This document shows positions 6,235 to 13,006 of a stretch of DNA of 13,519 nucleotides, in pieces (within the stretch, counting starts at the first letter, position 1; every line of letters starts with the position of its first letter). The translations under genes and the position numbers were made by a program. This DNA comes from Gemmatimonas phototrophica (lineage in GTDB: Bacteria > Gemmatimonadota > Gemmatimonadetes > Gemmatimonadales > Gemmatimonadaceae), in contig CAMBRJ010000029.1 in NCBI GenBank assembly GCA_945870175.1, forward strand, positions 1-13,519, given 5' to 3'. The notes beneath the pieces were generated by a model. It searched no databases. It had not been told where the DNA came from and was given only the letters and a program-made list of their open reading frames with translations.

Positions 6235-7031
6235 GCCTGCACACCAGTGATTCACTGCCGGTTTTGGCCGGCAAACACGCGCTCGTGACTGGCGCCAACC
6301 GCGGCATCGGTGCCGCGATCGCGCGCGCGCTCTCGGCCGCCGGTGGCCGCGTGTCGCTGCTGGTGCGCGACGCTGCTCGCGGCGAGGCGGTGGGCGCGTC
6401 GTTGCCCGGGCCGTACACCGTAGTCGTCGCCGACGTGACCGACCGCGACGCATTGATCGGCGCCTGCGCGGCCGCGGCCGAAGCGCTGGGACCGATCGAC
6501 ATTTTGGTGAACAACGCCGGTACCGCCGAATCCGCGCCGTTACTCAAGAGCAATACGGCGTTGTTCGAGCGGATGATCGCGATGCACCTGATGGCGCCCG
6601 TGCATGCGTCACAGGCGGTGCTGCCGTCCATGCTCGAACGCGGTGCTGGCCACATCGTGAACGTGGCCAGTGTGGCTGGCCTCATGGGTGCTCCGTACGT
6701 CACCGCATATACATCGGCCAAGCACGCGATGATCGGGCTCACGCGGTCGCTTGCCCTCGAAGTGGGACCGCGCGGCGTGTCGGTGAATGCCGTGTGTCCG
6801 GCGTACACCGATACCGATCTCGTGACTGGTGCCGTCGAGCGCATCGTACAGCGGACGGGGCGTTCGGCCAGCGAGGCGCTCCACTCGATACTTGCCGATG
6901 CCGGACAGACACGCATCGTGACCTCGGAAGAAGTGGCCGACGCCGTTTTGGCGCTGTGCACCGCACCGCCGGGTGCGCCCGTGGGTCAGGCCATTGTGAT
7001 TGACGGTCGCGCAGCGGAGCCGGGCGCGTGA
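6231..7031 (+). CDS. Short-chain dehydrogenase/reductase (probable 3-hydroxyacyl-CoA dehydrogenase)
   Basis: The 266-residue product is a classical SDR: cofactor motif TGANRGIG (20-27), NNAG (94-97), and catalytic Ser147, Tyr160 and Lys164 (YTSAK). The catalytic-tetrad Asn seems replaced, the segment reading MIAMHL. NAVCPAYTDTDL follows the usual post-catalytic pattern. In this operon it would fit oxidation of a 3-hydroxyacyl-CoA after ring opening, or reduction of a ring ketone; the sequence alone does not decide. GTG at 6231 is chosen because it overlaps the previous stop (GTGA) and follows a strong GGGGAG 6 bases upstream. The reading frame remains open far upstream inside the monooxygenase gene, but that part is a shadow without SDR features. 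Confidence 0.88.
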   Translation: MSLHTSDSLPVLAGKHALVTGANRGIGAAIARALSAAGGRVSLLVRDAARGEAVGASLPGPYTVVVADVTDRDALIGACAAAAEALGPIDILVNNAGTAESAPLLKSNTALFERMIAMHLMAPVHASQAVLPSMLERGAGHIVNVASVAGLMGAPYVTAYTSAKHAMIGLTRSLALEVGPRGVSVNAVCPAYTDTDLVTGAVERIVQRTGRSASEALHSILADAGQTRIVTSEEVADAVLALCTAPPGAPVGQAIVIDGRAAEPGA

Positions 7032-7483
7032 GCACGGCCGATCTCGAGTCGCTGCGACTCTGGCTGCGACTGTTCACCACCACCACGCTCGTGGAACGGC
7101 AGCTCGACAGCGCGCTCAAGCGCGAGTTCAGCTCCACGCTACCACGCTTCGACTTGCTGGCGCAACTCGAGCGTGCACCGGATGGCCTGCGCATGGGTGA
7201 ACTGTCCGAGCGCATTTTGACCACTGGTGGCAACGTCACCTGGCTGGTGCGCGCGCTCGAGGCCGAGAAGCTCGTCACGCGGCGCGTGTCGCCCACCGAC
7301 AAACGCGCCGCCATCGTGCGACTCACGGCGGCCGGCAAGCGACATTTTGCGACCATGGCGCAGGCGCATGAACGTTGGATCGCCGACATCTTCGCCGACC
7401 TTTCATCCGACGATCGACGGGCGCTGCACACACGGCTTGGCGTCGTGAAGAATCGTGTTCGTCCCTCCAGGAGCAGCTCATGA
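7028..7483 (+). CDS. MarR-family transcriptional regulator
   Basis: The 151-residue protein has the MarR layout: N-terminal helices for dimerisation, a winged helix-turn-helix at about residues 56-102 (MGELSERILTTGGNVTWLVRALE... then the wing SPTDKRAAIVRLTAAGKR with the usual DxR) and C-terminal helices. MarR proteins bind palindromes as dimers and are released by aromatic ligands; several catabolic members respond to aryl-CoA thioesters. The likely target is the 34-bp palindrome at 3792-3825 at the head of its own operon, giving self-regulation. GTG start overlaps the SDR stop (GTGA). Placement as third gene of a catabolic operon, not divergent from it, is a little unusual. The last residues RPSRSSS are encoded over the ribosome-binding site of the next gene. 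Confidence 0.9.
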   Translation: MSTADLESLRLWLRLFTTTTLVERQLDSALKREFSSTLPRFDLLAQLERAPDGLRMGELSERILTTGGNVTWLVRALEAEKLVTRRVSPTDKRAAIVRLTAAGKRHFATMAQAHERWIADIFADLSSDDRRALHTRLGVVKNRVRPSRSSS

Positions 7484-8322
7484 CCAATCCGATGTCGGCA
7501 ATGCGGCACCCGCTCGCGGACCTTGAACCGAAGCACTTCGCATGGTCCACCGCGCACGACGGCCGCGTGGGGGTGATCACGTTGAATCGTCCCTCGCGCA
7601 AAAATCCGCTCACCTTCGAATCGTACGCCGAGCTGCGCGATCTCTTTCGCGACCTCGGCTACGCCTCGGACATTCGCGCCATCGTCCTCACGGGCGCCGA
7701 GCACAATTTCTGTTCGGGCGGCGACGTGTTCGAGATCATTGAGCCGCTTACGCGCATGGCGGTGCCTGAGCTGCTGGCCTTCACGCGCATGACGGGCGAT
7801 CTCGTGAAAGCGATGCGCGCCTGTCCGCAGCCGATCATCGCCGCCGTAGACGGCGTCTGTGCCGGCGCGGGCGCGATTCTCGCCATGGCGTCGGACATGC
7901 GCCTCGCGACGCCACAGGCGCGCACCGCCTTTCTGTTTACGCGCGTGGGGCTCGCCGGCTGCGACATGGGCGCCTGTGCCCTGCTGCCGCGGATAATCGG
8001 GCAGGGGCGCGCGGCGGAACTGCTGTACACCGGGCGCGCGATGGACGCCGCCGAGGGTGAGCGCTGGGGCTTCTACAACGCGCTGATCGAGCGCGATGCA
8101 CTGCTCGCCGAGGCGATCAAGCGTGCCGGCGATCTCGCCAACGGTCCGGCCTTCGCGCACAGCATGACGAAAACGATGCTGCAGCAGGAGTGGAACGTGT
8201 CGGTCGATCAGGCCATCGAGATGGAAGCGCAGGCGCAAGCGTTGTGCATGGGCACGCAGGATTTCCGCCGGGCCTTCGAGGCATTCGCGGCCAAGCAGGC
8301 ACCCGTGTTCGAGGGGAACTGA
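7480..8322 (+). CDS. Crotonase-fold protein lacking both hydratase glutamates
   Basis: The 280-residue protein has the crotonase fold: LNRPSRKNPL near the start, oxyanion-hole segments FCSGGD (77-82) and VCAGAGA (126-132), and a C-terminal helix region. The two glutamates used by enoyl-CoA hydratase for water addition (rat Glu144 and Glu164) align here with Ile133 and about Arg155, so hydration by the standard mechanism is unlikely. An Asp at 162 in AGCDMGACALLPRIIG lies close to the active Asp of dienoyl-CoA isomerases and, with a one-residue shift, of MenB-like C-C bond enzymes. In this operon a ring-opening hydrolase or an isomerase role is plausible. ATG at 7480 overlaps the MarR stop (ATGA) and has AGGAG upstream. 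Automatic pipelines would label it enoyl-CoA hydratase. Confidence 0.85.
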   Translation: MTNPMSAMRHPLADLEPKHFAWSTAHDGRVGVITLNRPSRKNPLTFESYAELRDLFRDLGYASDIRAIVLTGAEHNFCSGGDVFEIIEPLTRMAVPELLAFTRMTGDLVKAMRACPQPIIAAVDGVCAGAGAILAMASDMRLATPQARTAFLFTRVGLAGCDMGACALLPRIIGQGRAAELLYTGRAMDAAEGERWGFYNALIERDALLAEAIKRAGDLANGPAFAHSMTKTMLQQEWNVSVDQAIEMEAQAQALCMGTQDFRRAFEAFAAKQAPVFEGN

Positions 8323-8324
8323 GC

Positions 8325-9509
8325 ATGCACGCTGCTATCGATCATCTCGCCTGGCCGTTCTTCGACGACACGCATCGCGCGCTGGCGACATCGGTCACCG
8401 AGTGGACCGCAGCACAGGGTGTCGAGCCGCTGGCCAGCAGTGAGGCCGAGGTCGACGATGCCTGCCGCTCGTGGGTGCGTCGACTGGGCAACGCCGGGTT
8501 CCTGCGCTATTGCGTGCCGGCCCCATGGGGCGGCGCCCTCCCCACACTCGACTCGCGCGCGCTGTGCGTGTTGCGCGAAGCGTTGGCCGCGCACGATGGG
8601 CTCGCCGACTTTGCGTTCGCCATGCAGGGCTTGGGGTCGGGGGCAATCACGCTTGGCGGCAGCGACGCCCTCCGCACCGAATGGCTGCCGCGGGTGGCTT
8701 CGGGGAGCGCCATCGCGGCCTTTGCCTTGTCCGAGCCCGATGCCGGCTCCGATGTGGCGGCCATGCGCATGCGGGCCACGCGTACCGAGGCCGGTTGGCA
8801 GCTCGACGGCGCAAAAACGTGGATCTCCAACGGTGGCATCGCCGACTTCTACTGCGTGTTCGCGCGCACGGGGGCCGAGACGAGCGGGTCCAAAGGCATC
8901 AGCGCGTTCTTCGTGCGGGCCGATACACCGGGGCTGCGCATCGCCGAGCGGATCACGGTGATGTCGCCGCATCCGCTGGCGCTGTTGTCGTTCGACGCCT
9001 GCGTCGTGCCGCACAACGCGCTGCTGGGCGTGGAAGGCGAAGGCTTTTCGTTGGCCATGCGCACGCTCGACATCTTCCGTGTATCGGTAGCGGCTGCCGC
9101 CACCGGATTCGCGCGCCGCGCCATGCACGAGGCGCTTGCCCAAGCCGAGTCGCGCGCGATGTTTGGTGCCACACTCGGTGCGCAGCCGCTGGCGCAAGCG
9201 ATTCTGGGCGACATGGCCACCGACCTCGACGCCGCGGCACTAATGACCTATCGGGCGGCGTGGCATCGCGACACGCAGAGCACCCGCAGCACCGGCGTGG
9301 CCGCGATGGCGAAGCTGGCCGGCACCGAGCTCGCGCAGCAGGTGATCGATCGCGCGTTGCAACTGCACGGTGGTCGCGGAGTGCGCGTGGGCGAGGTGGT
9401 GGAGCGGTTGTATCGCGACGTGCGCGCGCTACGCATTTACGAAGGCGCGACCGAAGTGCAGCGTCTTCTCGTAGGCCGCGAAACGTTGAAGGCTCACCGT
9501 CAGCGCTGA
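8325..9509 (+). CDS. Acyl-CoA dehydrogenase
   Basis: The 394-residue flavoprotein has the normal acyl-CoA dehydrogenase length and motifs: FALSEPDAGSD, which contacts FAD and substrate, KTWISNGGIADFY, the FAD-binding LHGGRGV, and the catalytic base Glu373 in RIYEGATEVQ near the C-terminus as in short- and medium-chain enzymes. It removes two hydrogens from C2-C3 of an acyl-CoA and passes electrons to electron-transfer flavoprotein, which is not encoded here. In this pathway it would oxidise the ring-opened or a cyclic CoA thioester. ATG at 8325 follows the previous stop by 2 bases and has GAGGGG about 8 bases upstream; the frame is open further upstream but only as overlap with the crotonase gene. 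Confidence 0.92.
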   Translation: MHAAIDHLAWPFFDDTHRALATSVTEWTAAQGVEPLASSEAEVDDACRSWVRRLGNAGFLRYCVPAPWGGALPTLDSRALCVLREALAAHDGLADFAFAMQGLGSGAITLGGSDALRTEWLPRVASGSAIAAFALSEPDAGSDVAAMRMRATRTEAGWQLDGAKTWISNGGIADFYCVFARTGAETSGSKGISAFFVRADTPGLRIAERITVMSPHPLALLSFDACVVPHNALLGVEGEGFSLAMRTLDIFRVSVAAAATGFARRAMHEALAQAESRAMFGATLGAQPLAQAILGDMATDLDAAALMTYRAAWHRDTQSTRSTGVAAMAKLAGTELAQQVIDRALQLHGGRGVRVGEVVERLYRDVRALRIYEGATEVQRLLVGRETLKAHRQR

Positions 9510-9518
9510 GACCACGCC

Positions 9519-11189
9519 ATGTCGACACCATCTGAACACCCGACCGTGCAGTTGCATCCGAGCGGTCACGTGGACGGCTTCGCGCGTGCGCAGCTGCCTC
9601 CTGCCGAGCAGTGGCCGGTGATCACGCTCGAGGGCGTGTACGCGGTGCCGCCGCGACTGAACGCGGCCGTGGAGCTGCTCGATCGCGCCATCGACGAGGG
9701 TCACGGTCATCGCATCGCGATCGTCGTGCCTGACGGTCTCGGTGGCTGGGAGGAGACCACGTATGCACAGCTGGCGGCACAGGTTGATGCGCTGGCGCAC
9801 GTACTCGTGCACGATCTCGGGCTCGTATCCGGCAATCGTGTGTTGTGCCGCGGCTTCAACGGTCGGTTCATGACCGTGGCGTGGTTGGCGACGCTCAAGG
9901 CGGGCATGGTGGCCGTGACCACGATGCCGATGCTGCGCGCCGCCGAGCTGCGCACGGTAATCGAGCGCGCGCAGTGCGACGCGGCGCTGTGCGATGCACG
10001 GTTGCTGGAGGAGCTCGCCACGGCGGCGGCGGGAGCCCCATCCGTTCGCGCCGTGCGATGCTGGGGCGGCGATGGCGGCGACGGCCTGGAACGCGCCATG
10101 GCGCGACACACCGCACCGTTCACGGCGGCCACCACGGCGAGTGACGACGTCGCCCTCATCGCGTTCACGTCGGGCACCACCGGTATTCCGAAGGGGTGCA
10201 TGCATTTCCATCGCGATGTGATGGCCATGTGCCGTGGCTTCTCGGCGCAGATGCTGGACATCACGGCGAACGATCGCTGCATCGGTACGCCGCCGATTGC
10301 GTTCACCTTTGGGCTGGGTGGTCTCGTGTGCTTTCCGATGGCCGCGCGTGCCAGCGTAGTGCTGCTCGAGCGTGCGTCGCCGGAAAGCTTGCTCGAGGCC
10401 ATCGCGGCGACCGGGGCCACCATCAGCTTCACCGCGCCCACATTTTACCGGCACATGGCGATCGCGATCCATGAGCACACCGGGCGTTTCAACACCGCCT
10501 CGCTGCGCGTGACCGTGTCGGCCGGCGAAGCGCTTTCCGACGCGACGCGCACGCTGTGGCGCGAGGCCTCCGGCCTCGAGATGCTCGATGGCATCGGCGC
10601 CACGGAGTTGATTCACGTGTTCGTTGGAGCGGCGGGAACGGATTGGCGACGTGGCGCGATTGGCCGCGCGGTGCCCGGCTACACCGTGGCCGTGCTCGAC
10701 GACGAATTGCACGAGGTGCCCCGAGGCGACGTGGGGCGACTCGCGGTACGCGGTCCCACCGGCTGTCGCTACCTCGCCGACGGGCGACAGACCACCTACG
10801 TGCAAGGCGGGTGGAATCTCACCGGCGATGCCTGCACCATGGACGATGACGGCTATGTGTTCTTCAAGGCGCGCACCGACGATCTGATCATTTCGGCTGG
10901 CTACAACATTGGCGCGCCCGAAGTCGAGGGCGCGCTGCTACAACACGAAGCGGTGGCCGAGTGCGCCGTGGTCGGACTTCCCGATGATGAGCGCGGACAG
11001 GTGGTGTCCGCCTTCGTGGTGCTGCGCGCTGGAGTCGAGGGAGACGCGGCGCTCGTGCGCGTCCTGCAGGAGCATGTGAAGGCGACGATCGCGCCCTACA
11101 AGTATCCGCGGCAGGTGCAGTTCGTAAGCGCGCTGCCCAAAACCGACACCGGAAAGCTCCAGCGATTCCGCCTCAAGGAGAACAGCTGA
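9519..11189 (+). CDS. Benzoate-CoA ligase family protein, probably 2-aminobenzoate-CoA ligase
   Basis: This 556-residue adenylate-forming enzyme activates an aromatic acid with ATP and CoA. Visible core motifs are TSGTTGIPKG (217-226), GIGATELIHVF (A5), the hinge region FFKARTDDLIISAGYNIGAPEVE and the catalytic Lys546 in TDTGKLQR. The N-terminus (ARAQLPPAEQWP, then PPRLNAAVELLDRA) and the block CMHFHRDVMAMC are typical of the benzoate/2-aminobenzoate-CoA ligase branch. It supplies the CoA thioester for the fused monooxygenase/reductase in the same operon. ATG at 9519 lies 9 bases after the dehydrogenase stop. Exact substrate (2-aminobenzoate, benzoate, salicylate) cannot be fixed by eye. Confidence 0.88.
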   Translation: MSTPSEHPTVQLHPSGHVDGFARAQLPPAEQWPVITLEGVYAVPPRLNAAVELLDRAIDEGHGHRIAIVVPDGLGGWEETTYAQLAAQVDALAHVLVHDLGLVSGNRVLCRGFNGRFMTVAWLATLKAGMVAVTTMPMLRAAELRTVIERAQCDAALCDARLLEELATAAAGAPSVRAVRCWGGDGGDGLERAMARHTAPFTAATTASDDVALIAFTSGTTGIPKGCMHFHRDVMAMCRGFSAQMLDITANDRCIGTPPIAFTFGLGGLVCFPMAARASVVLLERASPESLLEAIAATGATISFTAPTFYRHMAIAIHEHTGRFNTASLRVTVSAGEALSDATRTLWREASGLEMLDGIGATELIHVFVGAAGTDWRRGAIGRAVPGYTVAVLDDELHEVPRGDVGRLAVRGPTGCRYLADGRQTTYVQGGWNLTGDACTMDDDGYVFFKARTDDLIISAGYNIGAPEVEGALLQHEAVAECAVVGLPDDERGQVVSAFVVLRAGVEGDAALVRVLQEHVKATIAPYKYPRQVQFVSALPKTDTGKLQRFRLKENS

Positions 11190-11593
11190 TGCATCGTACG
11201 TTGCAACCAGAGGGCTGGTCACGTCCGCGCGGATATGCCAACGGCATCTCGGCGCGCGGCCGGCACGTTCACGTGGCAGGGCAGATCGGGTGGAACGCGC
11301 AGCAGCAGATGGTGAGTGCCGACTTTGTAGAGCAGGCGAAGCAAGCGCTGCGCAACATCGTCGAGGTGCTGGCCTGCGATGGCGCCACTCCGGAACATCT
11401 GGTGCGCCTCACGTGGTACGTGACGGACCGCGACCAGTATATCGCCAGCGGCGCCGCGCTGGGCGAGGCGTATCGCGAGGTGCTGGGCCGCGTGTATCCG
11501 ACGATGTCGGCGGTGCAGGTGTGTGCGCTGATGGAAGCCAACGCGTTGGTAGAAATCGAGGCTACGGCGATTGTGCCGGACGAGTCCGCATGA
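11189..11593 (+). CDS. RidA/YjgF-family protein, candidate enamine deaminase
   Basis: The 134-residue protein shows the RidA fold: YANGISARGRHVHVAGQIGWN, QAKQALRNIVEVL, LVRLTWYVTD and the C-terminal VEIEATAIV with the conserved Glu124. The catalytic arginine of classical RidA (Arg105 in a P-x-R-S context) is replaced by Met106 in YPTMSAVQ, which places it with the Rid subfamilies lacking that arginine. RidA relatives hydrolyse enamines/imines and release ammonia; 2-aminomuconate deaminase is a catabolic example. The expected product of the fused monooxygenase/reductase is itself a ring enamine, so this protein is a good candidate for removing its nitrogen. Start ATG shares one base with the ligase stop (TGATG) and has AAGGAG upstream; its stop overlaps the next start (ATGA). 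Confidence 0.85.
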   Translation: MHRTLQPEGWSRPRGYANGISARGRHVHVAGQIGWNAQQQMVSADFVEQAKQALRNIVEVLACDGATPEHLVRLTWYVTDRDQYIASGAALGEAYREVLGRVYPTMSAVQVCALMEANALVEIEATAIVPDESA

Positions 11594-12354
11594 CCAGCGC
11601 ATACGATGTGCTGGTGAGCGACTGCATCGACGGCGTCGTGACCATCACGATCGACCGACCAGATGCCCGCAATGCGCTGCGGCATCAGACCATGAGCGAG
11701 TTGGCCGCCGCCATCGCGGCGGCTGACGCGGACGACCACGTACGCTGCATCGTGCTGGCAGGTAACGCGCGTGCGTTCGCGGCGGGTGCCGACATCACCG
11801 AAATGCTCGCGCTCGACGGACCGGCGTTGCTGAATCATCCCCGCACGATCGCGTGGCAGCGGATCTGGAGCGCGGGGTGTCCGATGATCGCCGCGGTGGA
11901 GGGCGTCGCGTTCGGCGGCGGCCACGAGCTCGTGCTGAGCTGCGACATCGCCATCGCCGGTGCGGCGGCCCGATTCGGTCAGCCGGAGATCACCCTCGGC
12001 TGGATGCCGGGCGCCGGCGGGACACAGCGGCTGGCACGGAGCGCCGGCAAGTCGATGACGATGCAGATGGTGCTGACCGGCGACCCGATCGACGCGGCCA
12101 CCGCCCTGCGGGCCGGTATCGTATCCGAGGTGGTCCCCGCCGGCGGCGCGCTGGCCCGCGCCATCGAGATGGCGCGACGCATCGCCGCGCACCCGCGGGC
12201 TGCCACGCGACTGGCGCGGCAGGCCGTGCTGGATTCCTACAACACAACGCTCGCTGACGGGATCCGCGCCGAACACACGTCGTTTCGCGAGCTCGCCTCG
12301 AGCGATGAGCGGAACGCGCGCATTCGCGCCTTTCTCAACCGCGCTACTTCTTGA
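11590..12354 (+). CDS. Enoyl-CoA hydratase (canonical crotonase)
   Basis: The 254-residue protein keeps all signature elements of enoyl-CoA hydratase: FAAGADI (63-69) and FGGG (108-111) forming the oxyanion hole, and both catalytic glutamates, Glu113 in GGGHE and Glu133 in GQPEITLGWMPGAGGTQRL. It should add water across the C2 double bond of an enoyl-CoA, following the acyl-CoA dehydrogenase of this operon. It resembles PaaF-type hydratases in length and motifs. ATG at 11590 overlaps the RidA stop (ATGA). It is the last gene of the operon; its 3' end overlaps the convergent beta-barrel gene by 11 bases and no terminator hairpin is visible there. Confidence 0.93.
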   Translation: MTSAYDVLVSDCIDGVVTITIDRPDARNALRHQTMSELAAAIAAADADDHVRCIVLAGNARAFAAGADITEMLALDGPALLNHPRTIAWQRIWSAGCPMIAAVEGVAFGGGHELVLSCDIAIAGAAARFGQPEITLGWMPGAGGTQRLARSAGKSMTMQMVLTGDPIDAATALRAGIVSEVVPAGGALARAIEMARRIAAHPRAATRLARQAVLDSYNTTLADGIRAEHTSFRELASSDERNARIRAFLNRATS

Positions 12355-13006
12355 ACCAGTAGCGCACACCGATACGCACGCCGAGCATCTCGGACGGCAT
12401 TTGCGCCAACGACTCCGGCTTTCCGTTCACTTTCCACGTGCTGAAGTTGCCGCTGGTGTACGTGCCGGCGCCCTCCACCGACATCGTGTTGGTCTGAAAC
12501 ACCATCACACCCACGCTCATCGTCGCGCCGCCGTTAAAGGCGCTGAAATCGCTCGTCACGTTGGCGCGGTCGGCGTACTCGAAGGCCAGCCGACGTAGCG
12601 CGAGTCCGGCCTCCGCGAAGGGACGCACACGCGCACCCGGTGACGACATCCAGCGCAGACCGATATCGCCCTGCAGCATCGCGTAGTCGGTGGACTCGGG
12701 GATGATCGCCGACGTGGACGCAATGCGCGCCAGTCGGCCCACAAGCGACAGGCGCGGCGACGCGCCATACGCGATTTCGCCGCCGACGCCAAGGGCCGTG
12801 CGACCGCTGGCGCCGGGATAGATGGCCGTGTTCATGGTGCCACCCACGCCATGCACTTGGGCGCTGATTCCCAGGGTCGACGGAGACAGCGACTGAGCGC
12901 GCATGGCCGGCGCGGCGATCACGAGTGCCACGAGCGTCTGTGCCGCGCGGCGTACGAAGCAGTGCATGCGGGAGTCCGGAAGTGCGATGGAAGGAGTGGA
13001 GCTCAT
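12344..13006 (-). CDS. Outer-membrane beta-barrel family protein (function unknown)
   Basis: The 220-residue product carries a Sec signal peptide that begins at Met14 (MHCFVRRAAQTLVALVIAAPA, with cleavage near residue 34 or 37) and continues with alternating hydrophobic/polar strands rich in Gly and aromatic residues, ending in MLGVRIGVRYWFKK. This resembles small eight-stranded outer-membrane barrels, with Phe close to but not exactly at the C-terminus. Two starts are possible: ATG at 13006, which overlaps the upstream stop as ATGA and suggests coupling, or ATG at 12967, which starts the signal peptide directly. The first would add 13 residues before the signal. No enzyme motif is seen. Confidence 0.7.
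   Translation of the reverse strand: MSSTPSIALPDSRMHCFVRRAAQTLVALVIAAPAMRAQSLSPSTLGISAQVHGVGGTMNTAIYPGASGRTALGVGGEIAYGASPRLSLVGRLARIASTSAIIPESTDYAMLQGDIGLRWMSSPGARVRPFAEAGLALRRLAFEYADRANVTSDFSAFNGGATMSVGVMVFQTNTMSVEGAGTYTSGNFSTWKVNGKPESLAQMPSEMLGVRIGVRYWFKK

Noticed and set aside
6739..8238. A 499-codon open reading frame on the minus strand
   Set aside because: It runs antisense across the SDR, MarR and crotonase genes, which have clear family motifs. The translation is rich in Arg and His without recognisable domains, as expected for the antisense frame of high-GC genes.
9429..10805. A 458-codon open reading frame on the minus strand
   Set aside because: It is antisense to the CoA ligase and the end of the acyl-CoA dehydrogenase; its low-complexity Arg/His/Gly composition shows no domain.
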